Of a stretch of 64,000 bases of DNA, positions 40,971 to 48,893 are shown piece after piece. How positions within the stretch are numbered: position 1 is the stretch's first letter; every line of letters starts with the position of its first letter. This stretch comes from Streptomyces endocoffeicus (lineage in GTDB: Bacteria; Actinomycetota; Actinomycetes; Streptomycetales; Streptomycetaceae). The notes under the pieces were generated by a model. The model searched no databases. It was not told where the DNA came from and saw nothing but the letters and a program-made list of their open reading frames with translations. Location of the stretch: the NCBI RefSeq assembly GCF_016741935.1, contig NZ_JAERRG010000006.1, forward strand, positions 1 through 64,000. The letters are read 5' to 3'. The translations under genes were made by a program, and so were the position numbers.

Positions 40971-41387
40971 TCACCCGAAGAACCGCGCCAACTCCGCCGC
41001 CGTCGGCGCGTGGCCGTCGGCGGCCTGGTCGGCGGGCGGGCCGTCGGACGTATCGGCGGCCCCCGGCCTCGGCACCGGGGCCGGTGCCTCCGGCGGGTCC
41101 GCGTATTCGTCGCGGTTGGCCGACGCGAACATCCAGTTGGCGATGGCCAAGTGGTCCACGACCGCCGCCAGCAGATGATCGGTCAGCCCCCATTCCGCGG
41201 CCTCGCCCTCCCGCGCCCGTACGAACGCCGAGTCCGGCGGAAGGTGGCGGACCAGGACCGCCAGGCGCCGTGAGGACAGCGCCTCGCGGTGCCAGTCGAG
41301 CAGGTCGACGCCGTAGTACCGCAGCAGATCGGCCTCCAGCGCCTCGGCGTGCTCCTCCACGAGCGCGCCGAGGCTCAGCCTTCCCCC
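40971..41387 (-). CDS. Tail assembly chaperone, downstream frame (T part), probably made by -1 frameshift
   Basis: This frame has no convincing start of its own; a GTG at 41360 with a distant GGAAGG is the best independent option. The usable sequence LGALVEEHAEALEADLLRYY continues the upstream frame if ribosomes slip -1 at GGGGGAAGG (41379-41387). The product would be a G-T-type fusion as in many siphophages. The remainder is acidic and Pro/Ala-rich, ending PTAAELARFFG. Its position between the tail tube and the tape measure fits the standard order. Confidence 0.65.
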   Translation of the reverse strand, partial: GGRLSLGALVEEHAEALEADLLRYYGVDLLDWHREALSSRRLAVLVRHLPPDSAFVRAREGEAAEWGLTDHLLAAVVDHLAIANWMFASANRDEYADPPEAPAPVPRPGAADTSDGPPADQAADGHAPTAAELARFFG

Positions 41388-41665
41388 ACGCCGAGCCCGG
41401 TGTCCTCGCCGTAGGCCTCGAGGATCGCGGCGATGTCCTGCACGCTCACCTCGTGTGCGCACAGCCGCTGGTAGCTCTCCTCGCCCATGAGGAGGGCGAG
41501 CAGCCCGTCCAGGTCGTTGTCCTTCAGCTCGGCCAGCGCGTGCGCCGAGCGGCGGGGGATCTCGGTGGGCAGGGAGAACGTCTCCCCGTCCACTTCGAAG
41601 TCCCAGGTCAGGCCCAGCGCTTCCAGGCGCTGGGCGCGGGCGGCGTTGACGTTGAACGCAGGCAT
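41375..41665 (-). CDS. Tail assembly chaperone, upstream frame (G part)
   Basis: 96 residues, MPAFNVNAARAQRLEALGLT, then an acidic helical domain (LKDNDLDGLLALLMGEESYQ, VSVQDIAAILEAYGED) of the kind found in siphovirus tail assembly chaperones. It ends at TGA 41375, overlapping the downstream frame in the -1 register. The ATG follows AAGGAACC. It probably coats the tape measure protein during tail assembly. Confidence 0.75.
   Translation of the reverse strand: MPAFNVNAARAQRLEALGLTWDFEVDGETFSLPTEIPRRSAHALAELKDNDLDGLLALLMGEESYQRLCAHEVSVQDIAAILEAYGEDTGLGVGEG
41379..41387 (-). promoter_or_regulatory. Candidate programmed -1 frameshift site
   Basis: In the upstream frame the codons read GTG GGG GAA GGC TGA. 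A -1 slip on GGG GAA re-pairs as GGG GGA and enters the downstream frame six codons ahead of LGALVEEH. The stop follows two codons later, which often helps shifting. It is not a perfect X-XXY-YYZ heptamer, so efficiency is uncertain. Confidence 0.5.
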
Positions 41666-41714
41666 GGCGGCGGTTCCTTCGCGGTCGACGTGGCGGGGAG
41701 TGGCGGGCAGGGGG

Positions 41715-42290
41715 TCAGGACGCGGCGAACGCCGGGTCGTTCATCAGCCAGGTGGCCAGCGGGGTGTCGTTGTCCACGGCCAGTGCCGTGAAGGTGACCC
41801 CGAGCCGGACCGCGGCCGTGCGGGTGAGCTGGAGTTCCTCGGTCTCGGTGACCTGGCCGCGGCGGAGGACGAACCGGTACTTGATGACATCGCCGTCGGC
41901 GAATTCCACGCCCAGCATCCGCTCGTCCTGCTTCGGCTCGGCGGCGAGTTCGTAGCGGTACACCTTTGAACCGGCCTCCGTCTCCGCCACCACAGCGCCG
42001 CCGAAGAAGAACGGCAGGGTGTCCTCGTTGAGCTGGAGCAGCTGGAACTTCACGGTGAGGTCGCGGTCGGAGTAGACGAACCGGGCCGGGCTGACCGACT
42101 GCCAGGTGTCCACCGGGTCGATCTTGTCCTTCTTGTTGAACTTGATGCCGTCGGTGGTGGTGTACCCGAGGTCCTTCCAGCCCGCCGCCCACGCGGTGGA
42201 GACATCGGCCGGGACGGTGGTGCCGAGCGGGGCGGTGAGGATGCGGCCGGTGCCCGCGACGCGGATCTCATTGGGGTTCATTCCGGGCAT
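41715..42290 (-). CDS. Major tail (tube) protein
   Basis: 191 residues: MPGMNPNEIRVAGTGRILTA, then WKDLGYTTTDGIKF and a beta-rich core (DRDLTVKFQLLQLNEDTLPFFFG), ending with LGVTFTALAVDNDTPLATWL. The DLGYTTTDG segment is typical of actinophage tail-tube proteins. The ATG follows AAGGAGC. It should polymerise into the non-contractile tail tube. No sheath gene is present anywhere in the locus. Confidence 0.8.
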   Translation of the reverse strand: MPGMNPNEIRVAGTGRILTAPLGTTVPADVSTAWAAGWKDLGYTTTDGIKFNKKDKIDPVDTWQSVSPARFVYSDRDLTVKFQLLQLNEDTLPFFFGGAVVAETEAGSKVYRYELAAEPKQDERMLGVEFADGDVIKYRFVLRRGQVTETEELQLTRTAAVRLGVTFTALAVDNDTPLATWLMNDPAFAAS

Positions 42291-42344
42291 GCGATTGCTC
42301 CTTGTGGCGTGGTGATGAGGGCGAACGGTCGGCTGGTACGCGGC

Positions 42345-42752
42345 CTACGCCGGGCGGACGGAGAGCCGGGCCGTGGACACGTAGCGGCTGGCGGCGGCGT
42401 GCAGATAGTCGGGCAGCCACCGGGGGCCGTCCACCTCGGAGACATCGGTGACAAAGGCGGTGCCGAACGTGGTGCCGCGCACCGTGAACAGCGCCGTACG
42501 GGCGGCCGTGGCGATGGTGTGGGCCGTGGGCTTGTCCGGGCCGTACACCTCGAGGTCGACCAGCGGCTGGTCCAGATGGATGTCCTCGACCCAGACGCCG
42601 CCGGCCCGGGAGACCAGCACGGCCCTCTGGGTCCCGTCGAAGTCCGGCGGGGTCCGGTTGTCCACGAGTACCCCGGCCAGTTCGGGGCGGTTCTTCAGAT
42701 GCTCGACGACGAGGCGTTCGACGTCGGGAAAGATCACCAAGGGCTCGGTCAT
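42345..42752 (-). CDS. Tail terminator / tail completion-like protein
   Basis: 135 residues starting MTEPLVIFPDVERLVVEHLK, chosen because the ATG is preceded by GGAG at the right distance while the longer frame upstream is not phage-like. The core (LVDLEVYGPDKPTAHTIATA, FVTDVSEVDGPRWLPD) fits siphovirus neck/tail-terminator proteins encoded just before the tube gene. In a headless tail it would cap the tube end. Confidence 0.65.
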   Translation of the reverse strand: MTEPLVIFPDVERLVVEHLKNRPELAGVLVDNRTPPDFDGTQRAVLVSRAGGVWVEDIHLDQPLVDLEVYGPDKPTAHTIATAARTALFTVRGTTFGTAFVTDVSEVDGPRWLPDYLHAAASRYVSTARLSVRPA

Positions 42753-42918
42753 GCGCGCACTCCTTGCTGTGGTCAGGGGCTGCGCACAGCGAAAAGCGGC
42801 GGGGCCGTGGCCCCTCCAGGGGGCACAGCTCCGCCGCTGGCACCAAGTGTGATGCACCGGATGCCCATTGACAACCACTTGTCGTCACTTATGCCTAGAT
42901 GACCATGGGTCCCGCAGG

Positions 42919-43116
42919 TCACGTATGTCGTCGTGTGGCCCGCTCGGCCGCGAACACATCCTCCAGCCGATAGAGGAACGCCTTGCCCTGACGCCCCGCG
43001 GGCCGCAGATGCTTCAGCTGCACCCACTTGCGGATGGTGGCCGGGGTGACGCCCACCTCCGCGGCGGCCACGGCGGCGGTCAGCAACGGATACTCGGGCG
43101 CCTGTATGGTCCTCAT
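42919..43116 (-). CDS. Small helix-turn-helix protein (MerR/excisionase-like)
   Basis: 65 residues, MRTIQAPEYPLLTAAVAAAE, then VGVTPATIRKWVQLKHLRPAG: a winged-helix DNA-binding motif of the MerR/Xis type, with an FLYRLEDVF wing. The ATG overlaps the stop of the preceding gene. It could regulate the tail genes or be a helix-turn-helix remnant of phage recombination. No integrase accompanies it. Confidence 0.75.
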   Translation of the reverse strand: MRTIQAPEYPLLTAAVAAAEVGVTPATIRKWVQLKHLRPAGRQGKAFLYRLEDVFAAERATRRHT

Positions 43117-43781
43117 CGGCTCACCGCCGCGACGGTGGAACCTCCGCCCAGGGCGGCGGTGATCTCCTCCAGGGCGAGCGCGCCGCCGGCCGCCAGCTCC
43201 GCCCACTCGCCCTCCGGCCAGGAGTGCCGGTGTGCCCGGTCCGCGTGGCAGCCGCACCCGGTGTGCGGGCAGCGGCAGCCGGGGTTGATGCACAGCACCG
43301 CACGGCGCAGTGGAAAGGCCCGCAGCGAGACCGAGGCGCACAGCGGGCACCGGCCGCGCAGCCGGACCACGGGCTCGGCGTCCCCGAGCGTGCCCGAGCA
43401 GCGCCGCGCCAGTCCGCTGACCTCGTCCAGCAGATGGCGCATCAGCACCGGGTCGGCCTCGACCCGTTCCAGGAGCCCCGCGAGACGGGCCAGTCTGACC
43501 TCGACCGTCCCCCTGCCCGCGGGTGGCAGCCCGAGCCGGTCGTGCACGGCCTCCTCCAGCTCCACGACGCCGTCGGTGATGTCGCGTACGGTATCGGAGA
43601 CCCGCAGGCGCAACGGCTCCGAGGGCCCGTGACGATCGGCGCCTCCCCGCTGCCGACCGAGGCCGGGCCGGTGCGGGGAGGGCGTCAACTCCGCCCGGAG
43701 CTCGGGGAATTGCCGCCTCAGAACGGTGATCCAGTGGCTCGCTCTGATGCGGTCAGGATGCGCAAGTGCGTCATTGCTCAA
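43113..43781 (-). CDS. Cys-rich protein with zinc-binding motifs, first gene of the tail locus
   Basis: 222 residues. The C-terminal half carries CPLC, then CINPGCRCPHTGCGC and HADRAHRHSW, consistent with two zinc sites. The N-terminal half is helical (LRLRVSDTVRDITDGVVELE). The start is a TTG at 43781 without a strong ribosome site, so the exact N-terminus is uncertain. Similar proteins precede HTH genes in actinobacterial phage-derived loci. I infer regulation or DNA binding and do not recognise a named family. Confidence 0.6.
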   Translation of the reverse strand: MSNDALAHPDRIRASHWITVLRRQFPELRAELTPSPHRPGLGRQRGGADRHGPSEPLRLRVSDTVRDITDGVVELEEAVHDRLGLPPAGRGTVEVRLARLAGLLERVEADPVLMRHLLDEVSGLARRCSGTLGDAEPVVRLRGRCPLCASVSLRAFPLRRAVLCINPGCRCPHTGCGCHADRAHRHSWPEGEWAELAAGGALALEEITAALGGGSTVAAVSR

Positions 43782-43901
43782 CAGAACCCCCCAGGTTGTC
43801 TGCTTCTTCGCTCCTTAGGGACCCCCGGTCCACGCGGAACGGTTCCCACCGGAAGGGCGCGCGGAAGCGGGGATCAGGGGGCGCCGAAGCAGGCGTCAGG
43901 A

Positions 43902-43949
43902 AGGCGCCGCGGTGAGTGTCAGGGGAGGCGCCGCGGTGAGTGTCAGGGG
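43902..43949. repeat. 24-bp tandem duplication at the 3' end of the SDR gene
   Basis: Two exact 24-base copies (each starting aggcgccgcggtgagtgtca) adjoin. The second copy contains the stop codon of the SDR gene (43943-43945, minus strand). The duplication leaves the protein length unchanged. The rest of 43782-43942 shows no gene. Confidence 0.85.
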
Positions 43950-44737
43950 AGGATCGAGTCGACGTAGCCGCCGTCCACGCGCACGGCCCCGCCGGTGGTG
44001 GCCGAGGCGAATGTGGAGCTCAGGTAGACCGCCATGTTGGCGATCTCCTCGGGCTCGATCAGCCGCTGGATCAGCGACTGCGGCCGGTACTTGGCCATGA
44101 ACTCCCGCTGCGCCTCGTCCCAGGGCAGCTCCGGGTCCACCAGCTCGTACACGAAGTCCTCGACCCCGCCGGTGTGGGTCGGCCCGGCGATCAGCGAGTT
44201 GACCGTGACCCCGGTACCGGCCGCGTCCTTGGCGAAGCCGCGGGTGACGGCGAGCAGTGCGGTCTTCGACATCCCGTAGTGGATCATCTCAGCGGGGATG
44301 ACGACGGCGGAGTCACTGGCCACGTTCATGATCCGGCCCCAGGAGCGGTCCTTCATCCCGGGCAGGAAGCTCCGGATCATCCGGACGGAGGCCAGGACGT
44401 TCACCTCGAAATAGCGCCGCCACTCATCGTCGCTGATCTCCAGCGGCGGAGTGGTCCCGAAGATGCCGAGGTTGTTGACCAGGACATCGGTGTCCGGCAC
44501 CGCATCGATGACCTGGCGGGCGCCGTCATCGGTGGTGATGTCGCCGGGGGCGGAGACGAACGAGCCGCCCTCGGTGTCCTCCTCCAGCTTCTGGATGGCG
44601 GCCTCGACGGACTCCTGGCGGCGCCCGTTGACGGCGACACGGGCACCCGCCCGCGCCAGCCCGGCGGCGATGGCGAATCCGATGCCCTGCGTGGAGCCGG
44701 TGACCAGGGCGGTCCTACCGGAAAGGTCGATCTGCAC
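43943..44737 (-). CDS. Short-chain dehydrogenase/reductase
   Basis: 264 residues, classical SDR: cofactor motif TGSTQGIG at residue ~13, NNLG, catalytic Ser in MNVASDS, YGMSK (Tyr and Lys), and a C-terminal AVRVDGGYVDSIL. It is likely an NADPH-dependent ketone/alcohol oxidoreductase of the FabG-like class. The GTG start follows GAAGGAGCG. Its own promoter region carries an inverted repeat, suggesting a dedicated repressor encoded elsewhere. No pathway partner is adjacent. Confidence 0.92.
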   Translation of the reverse strand: MQIDLSGRTALVTGSTQGIGFAIAAGLARAGARVAVNGRRQESVEAAIQKLEEDTEGGSFVSAPGDITTDDGARQVIDAVPDTDVLVNNLGIFGTTPPLEISDDEWRRYFEVNVLASVRMIRSFLPGMKDRSWGRIMNVASDSAVVIPAEMIHYGMSKTALLAVTRGFAKDAAGTGVTVNSLIAGPTHTGGVEDFVYELVDPELPWDEAQREFMAKYRPQSLIQRLIEPEEIANMAVYLSSTFASATTGGAVRVDGGYVDSILP

Positions 44738-44766
44738 GGCGCTCCTTCGTCGATGCCTTATTGCTT

Positions 44767-44799
44767 GCGTGCGCCTTTAGTTGCACACGCGCCATACTA
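44767..44799 (-). promoter_or_regulatory. Promoter with inverted-repeat operator of the SDR gene
   Basis: On the minus strand a -10-like TAGTAT (44794-44799) is followed by GCGTGTGC-8-GCGCACGC (arms 44783-44790 and 44767-44774; 7 of 8 bases match). The repeat lies where transcription should begin, as expected for a MarR/TetR-type repressor site. No -35 box is obvious. Confidence 0.45.
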
Positions 44800-44822
44800 G
44801 CGTAGCCCGAGGCGACGACGGC

Positions 44823-44854
44823 CGTGGCCGCTCAGGACCGTGGCCGCTCAGGAC
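44823..44854. repeat. 16-bp tandem duplication at the 3' end of the GH3 gene
   Basis: Two exact adjoining copies of cgtggccgctcaggac. The second copy covers the stop codon of the beta-glucosidase gene (44848-44850), and the first lies in the downstream spacer. It resembles the duplication at the SDR stop. Confidence 0.85.
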
Positions 44855-47373
44855 CCATGGCGGACCTCGATATGCCCCCGCAGCCTCGGATCGCGTGAGG
44901 AGGAGCCCACTTCCACGGTCCGGCGCCCGGTGCCCAGTACCCATCCATGGCGTTCGGAGTCCCAGGAGGACAGCGTCCGGGCGGCCATCCGCACCGTCAC
45001 CTTCCGCGCCTGGCCGGGCCGCAGATGGACGCGCCGGAATCCCGCCAGGGACCGCTCGGCCTGGTCGAGCGGCAGATCGGGTGAGGGCCCCACATACACC
45101 TGGGCCACCTCCGCCCCGGCCCGCCGCCCGGTGTTGCGCACGGTGAAGACCGCCTCCAGGCCGCTTCCGCGCCGCCGCAGCCGCAGGCCCGCATAGGCGA
45201 AGGTGGTGTACGACAGGCCGTGGCCGAAGGGGAAGAGGGGCCGCACCCCCTCGGCGTCGTACCAGCGATAGCCGACGTGGACACCTTCGGAGTACTCCTC
45301 GCGGCCGTTCACCCCGGGGTAGCGCCGGGGGTCTCCGGCCATCGGATGGCGGTCGTCGGAGACGGGGAAGGACTGGGTGAGCCTGCCGCCGGGGTTGGCG
45401 TCGCCGAAGAGCAGGGCGGTGGTGGCGGCGGCGCCCTCCTGGCCCGGGTAGTACATCTGGAGGACGGCGCCGGTGCGCTTCAGCCAGGGCATCGAGGTGC
45501 ACGAGGAGGTGTTGAGGACGACGGTCGTGCGCGGATTGGCCTTGGCGACGGCGGCGATCAGCGCGTTCTGGTGGCCGGGGAGGGCGATGGTGGTGCGGTC
45601 CCGGCCCTCGGTGGCGTCCTCGTAGCCGAAGAGCACCACGCTGTGCGCGGCGCGGGCGGCACACACCGCCTCGGCCACGTCGGCGGCGCGCGTGGCGGAG
45701 GTGGTGCGGCGCAGCCGGAAGGTCAGCCCCTTCGCGCCGCCCTTGGCGGTGACCTTCAGCCGGTGTTTCCCCGCCGTCAGCCTGACGGCCGCCCGGCGCA
45801 CGGCGAGGCCGTCCGGGGCGGCGCTGACGAGGCCACCGGTGAAGTACTCGGCCAAGCCGGGCCGGAACGGGAACAGCTCCTCGCCGTCCAGCAGCACCTT
45901 CGGGCGGCCGGTGGGCGGACCGCTGAAGTGCAGGACGAACGTCCACTCATCGGCCTCGGCCACGGTGAGGGTGCCGTCGTACGCCCAGCTCCTGCCCGCC
46001 GCCACCTTCCGCTTCTGCAGCCCGGTGGCCGGGGAGAGCGCGGAGCTGGGGATCTTCTTGCCGAACACGTCCTCGCCCAGGGCGTAGTCGACCCGGGCCC
46101 CCTTTCCGGCGCGCTCCCGGATCGTCTCCAGTGGGCTCGCGGCGTGGTCGGGGACCACATGGGCGCTGCCGCCGCCACTGACGAAGGGGATGGAGCCGGT
46201 GGGCCCGACCACGGCGATCGACCGGGCGGCGGACCCGGTCAGCGGCAGTGTGCCGCGCTCGTTGCGCAGCAGGACGCCGCCCGCCGTGGCGACCTTCAGC
46301 GCGGTGCGCGCCCCGGCCCCGGGGTCCCGGCCGGGCCGCGGCGGGGCGCCGCCGTCCAGCAGGCCGAAGCGGTCCATGACGGTCAGGACGCGGCCGACCG
46401 CGCGGTCCACCCCGTCCTCCGGTACGGTCCCGTCGGCCACCGCCTTCCGCAGGGCGCCGCCGAAGTACTTTCCGTCCGGCATCTCCATGTCGAGCCCGGC
46501 GCCGAGGGCCGCCGCGGTGCTGTGGGCGGCGTGCCAGTCGGTCATCACCCAGCCGTCGAAGCCCCAGTCCTCGCGCAGCACCCCGGTCAGCAGCGGCCCG
46601 CTCTCGCAGGCGAAGGCCCCGTTGACCTTGTTGTAGGCGCCCATGACCGCGCCCGCGCCCGCCCGTACGGCCGCCTCGAAGCCGGGCAGCTCCATCTCCC
46701 GCATCGTCCGCTCGCCGACGATGACATCGATCGACTCCCGCTCGTGCTCCTGGTTGTTCATGGCGAAGTGCTTGACGGTGGCGATCAGGCCCTCGCCCTG
46801 GATACCGCGCACCTCCTCGGCCACCAGCTCGGAGGCGAGCAGCGGGTCCTCGCCGAAGGTCTCGAAGTTGCGCCCGGCGTACGGGGTGCGAATGAGATTG
46901 ACCATGGGGGAGAGCAGTACGTCCTGGCCCAGCGCACGGCCCTCGCGCCCGATGACGCGCCCGTACTCCCGCGCCAGGGCCGGATCGAAGGCGGAGGCGA
47001 GCAGCACCGGCGCGGGCAGCGCGGTGGCATGCCGGGTGACCCGTACGCCGGCGGGCCCGTCCGCGAGCCGGAGTGGCGGAATGCCGAGCCGGGGGACACC
47101 GGGGGTGTACCCCGCCTGCCCGAGGCCGCGGGGATCCTTCGCGCCGTGCAGCAGCGCGAGCTTCTCCTCGAGCGTCATCCGGCCGATGAGGGAGTCCACC
47201 CGGGAGCCGGGACCTGGGGCGTGCCCAGTGGCGGAATCGGGGCCGGAAGCGGCCGCGGCGGCGGCCGCGGGCCATCCGCCGCCACCGGTTGCGACGACCC
47301 CACCGGTCGCGGCGACGGCCATCGCCCCTCCCAGGAAGGACAGGGCGGAACGGCGTGACAGGGCGCCCGGCAT
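44848..47373 (-). CDS. Secreted GH3 beta-glucosidase with PA14 insert, Tat-exported
   Basis: 841 residues. The start ATG (47373) gives a twin-arginine signal (LSRRSALSFLGG, then a hydrophobic Ala/Gly stretch). The GH3 N-terminal domain follows (DSLIGRMTLEEKLALLHGAK, RLADGPAGVR, FETFGEDP, KHFAMNNQE) with the nucleophile Asp in VMTDWHAAHS. Then come the C-terminal GH3 domain (LLRNERGTLPL, VVGPTG), a PA14-like insert (WAYDGTLTVAEADEWTFVLH and following) and a fibronectin-III-like end (VTVRMAARTLSSWD). It should release glucose or related sugars from oligosaccharides or glycosides outside the cell. A longer upstream frame lacks a signal and is not preferred. Confidence 0.93.
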   Translation of the reverse strand: MPGALSRRSALSFLGGAMAVAATGGVVATGGGGWPAAAAAAASGPDSATGHAPGPGSRVDSLIGRMTLEEKLALLHGAKDPRGLGQAGYTPGVPRLGIPPLRLADGPAGVRVTRHATALPAPVLLASAFDPALAREYGRVIGREGRALGQDVLLSPMVNLIRTPYAGRNFETFGEDPLLASELVAEEVRGIQGEGLIATVKHFAMNNQEHERESIDVIVGERTMREMELPGFEAAVRAGAGAVMGAYNKVNGAFACESGPLLTGVLREDWGFDGWVMTDWHAAHSTAAALGAGLDMEMPDGKYFGGALRKAVADGTVPEDGVDRAVGRVLTVMDRFGLLDGGAPPRPGRDPGAGARTALKVATAGGVLLRNERGTLPLTGSAARSIAVVGPTGSIPFVSGGGSAHVVPDHAASPLETIRERAGKGARVDYALGEDVFGKKIPSSALSPATGLQKRKVAAGRSWAYDGTLTVAEADEWTFVLHFSGPPTGRPKVLLDGEELFPFRPGLAEYFTGGLVSAAPDGLAVRRAAVRLTAGKHRLKVTAKGGAKGLTFRLRRTTSATRAADVAEAVCAARAAHSVVLFGYEDATEGRDRTTIALPGHQNALIAAVAKANPRTTVVLNTSSCTSMPWLKRTGAVLQMYYPGQEGAAATTALLFGDANPGGRLTQSFPVSDDRHPMAGDPRRYPGVNGREEYSEGVHVGYRWYDAEGVRPLFPFGHGLSYTTFAYAGLRLRRRGSGLEAVFTVRNTGRRAGAEVAQVYVGPSPDLPLDQAERSLAGFRRVHLRPGQARKVTVRMAARTLSSWDSERHGWVLGTGRRTVEVGSSSRDPRLRGHIEVRHGS

Positions 47374-47558
47374 GGCGTCACTCCATCTCTCGCGGCTCGA
47401 AGACGTGTGTGTACGCAGGCGTGCTGACGTGGCTCGGTGTCCGTCGGGTGAACACCGTGCGGACATCACATCACGGGGTCGGCCGCGGCTGAGCCGGTCG
47501 GCCGACCGTCGGCGCGCCGCGCCGAAGCGCGGCAGAGCGGAGTCCGGGCGAAAACGCG

Positions 47559-47586
47559 GTGGACCCCGCCCGGGGGCGGGGTCCAC
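47559..47586 (-). terminator. Terminator of the amidase-domain gene
   Basis: A perfect 13-bp stem (GTGGACCCCGCCC with GGGCGGGGTCCAC, loop GG) lies 34 bases past the amidase gene stop. In the minus-strand direction it is followed by CGCGTTTT, a short U-run. This is the most convincing intrinsic terminator in the window. Confidence 0.88.
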
Positions 47587-47619
47587 TGTCACGGGGAGAT
47601 ACGGGTGCGTGCTGGTGCC

Positions 47620-48762
47620 TCAGGTGCGGTAGGCGTAGTAGAGCGAGTTCGGGTACGAGGCGATGATGCTCGCCACGGACTTCCGGTAGGTGTTCACCGA
47701 GTGGTAGGTCATGTACGGCACACCGCTGGAGCTCCGGTAGGTGACGATCATGGTGTGGTCCTTGGACCCGTCCTTGTCGAAGTCCATCTGCATGACGTCA
47801 CCGACGCCCATGTAGTAGACGTTCGCCAGGTTGGTGGCCCGCTTGGCGTCCAGGGTGAACCAGGACCACTCGTTGGCGCCCACCCAGGACGTCGACTGGT
47901 ACGAGGTGTCGTACCACCAGCTGCGGTAGTCCTCGGAGTCGCCGGACTTGTTGGCCCAGCCGCCCGCCTTCAGGGCCTGGCTCACGAAGTTGGTGCAGTC
48001 CCCACCGGCCTCGTTGAACTTCCGGTAGGCGGGGTTGTAGTTCTGCCAGTACTTCTCCGCGTACGAGGCCATCGCCGCGTAGTTGTAGCTTCCGGCGGGC
48101 TTCGTCTGCGGCTGGGACGGCTTGGAGATGGCGGCGGGCGTCGCCTCGGGGAGGGCCGTCGTCCGGGCCGTCGCCACCCGCGCCGTGGCGGGCTCGTTGA
48201 CCGCCAGCGGGCCGTCGTCGGTCGAGGTGAGGCCGGTCAGCTGCCACTTCCCGTCCGCCGTGGCGGCGAAGCTCAGCCGGTGGTGTGCCTGGAAGCCGGT
48301 GGTCGCGGGCTCGTCGCCGCGTATCTTCCGGTAGGCCAGCGTCGTGGTCTCGGTGGCCTGGACCGTGGCGTGTCCGGCCTCGACCCGTATCCGGTCCACC
48401 GCCACCCGGGTGTCGGCGGAGGTGTATGCCTCGCCCAGAGCCGCGAGCCGCGCCTTGCGGGTGTGCAGCGTGGACAGCGCGGTGTCCTCGGTCCTGGTCT
48501 GCCCGGCCGACAGGCGGACGTTCTTCTCGGCGAGCGGGGCCGCGCGCCGCACCGAACGCTTGTTGTTGTCCAGCAGAGCCGCCGTGCGCTGGGTCAGCAC
48601 CGCGTCGGCCAGCCGTCCGAAGGACCGCGCGGTCGCGGTGTCCACGGTGCCGGCCGCCGCCGGGCTCTCCGCCGCGCTGGCGGCGGAGGCGGGCAGGACC
48701 ACGGCGGACAGGGCCGCCGTCAGCACGGCCCCCACGGCGGATCTGAAGGTCGTTGACTTCAC
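47620..48762 (-). CDS. Secreted amidase-domain protein (PF12671 type)
   Basis: 380 residues with a Sec signal (VKSTTFRSAVGAVLTAALSA, cleavage near ASA). The N-terminal ~200 residues are a helical/beta region with TARSFGRLADAVLTQRTAAL. The C-terminal domain has YNYAAMASYAEKYWQNYNPA, GGDCTNFVSQALKAGGW (putative catalytic Cys), WSWFTLDAKR, GVGDVMQMDFDKDG and DHTMIV (His), the pattern of the amidase_6/CHAP-like fold. It may cut peptidoglycan or other amides outside the cell. The GTG start follows GGAGGGGAAATACAC. A 13-bp inverted repeat lies upstream. Confidence 0.85.
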   Translation of the reverse strand: MKSTTFRSAVGAVLTAALSAVVLPASAASAAESPAAAGTVDTATARSFGRLADAVLTQRTAALLDNNKRSVRRAAPLAEKNVRLSAGQTRTEDTALSTLHTRKARLAALGEAYTSADTRVAVDRIRVEAGHATVQATETTTLAYRKIRGDEPATTGFQAHHRLSFAATADGKWQLTGLTSTDDGPLAVNEPATARVATARTTALPEATPAAISKPSQPQTKPAGSYNYAAMASYAEKYWQNYNPAYRKFNEAGGDCTNFVSQALKAGGWANKSGDSEDYRSWWYDTSYQSTSWVGANEWSWFTLDAKRATNLANVYYMGVGDVMQMDFDKDGSKDHTMIVTYRSSSGVPYMTYHSVNTYRKSVASIIASYPNSLYYAYRT

Positions 48763-48809
48763 GTGTATTTCCCCTCCACACTCCCGGACCGGACGGGCCG
48801 GGGTCACCG

Positions 48810-48853
48810 AATCATCACATGAACTTCGCGTCTGTGGAGCTCATGTGATGATT
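48810..48853. repeat. 13-bp perfect inverted repeat upstream of the amidase gene
   Basis: AATCATCACATGA (48810-48822) and TCATGTGATGATT (48841-48853) are separated by 18 bases, with CCG/CGG ends that could extend pairing. It is AT-rich in a GC-rich setting and lies 48 bases before the amidase start. It may be a regulator site or a hairpin in the amidase leader, or a secondary terminator of the P450 gene. Confidence 0.8.
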
Positions 48854-48867
48854 TCGGGTGTGCGGAG

Positions 48868-48889
48868 GCCGGGCCAGATCCGGCCCGGC
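48868..48889 (-). terminator. Hairpin after the P450 gene
   Basis: A perfect 8-bp stem GCCGGGCC-AGATCC-GGCCCGGC begins 5 bases beyond the P450 stop. There is no U-run. It is a probable terminator of the P450 transcript. Confidence 0.6.
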
Positions 48890-48893
48890 GCCG

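Noticed and set aside
35736..43781. Intact prophage
   Set aside because: No integrase, attachment-site duplication, terminase, portal, capsid or lysis gene was seen, and tail genes alone do not make a prophage.
35736..43781. Contractile injection system (eCIS or R-type tailocin)
   Set aside because: There is no sheath, spike, baseplate wedge or AAA+ ATPase gene. The tube, tape measure and Dit set is that of a non-contractile tail.
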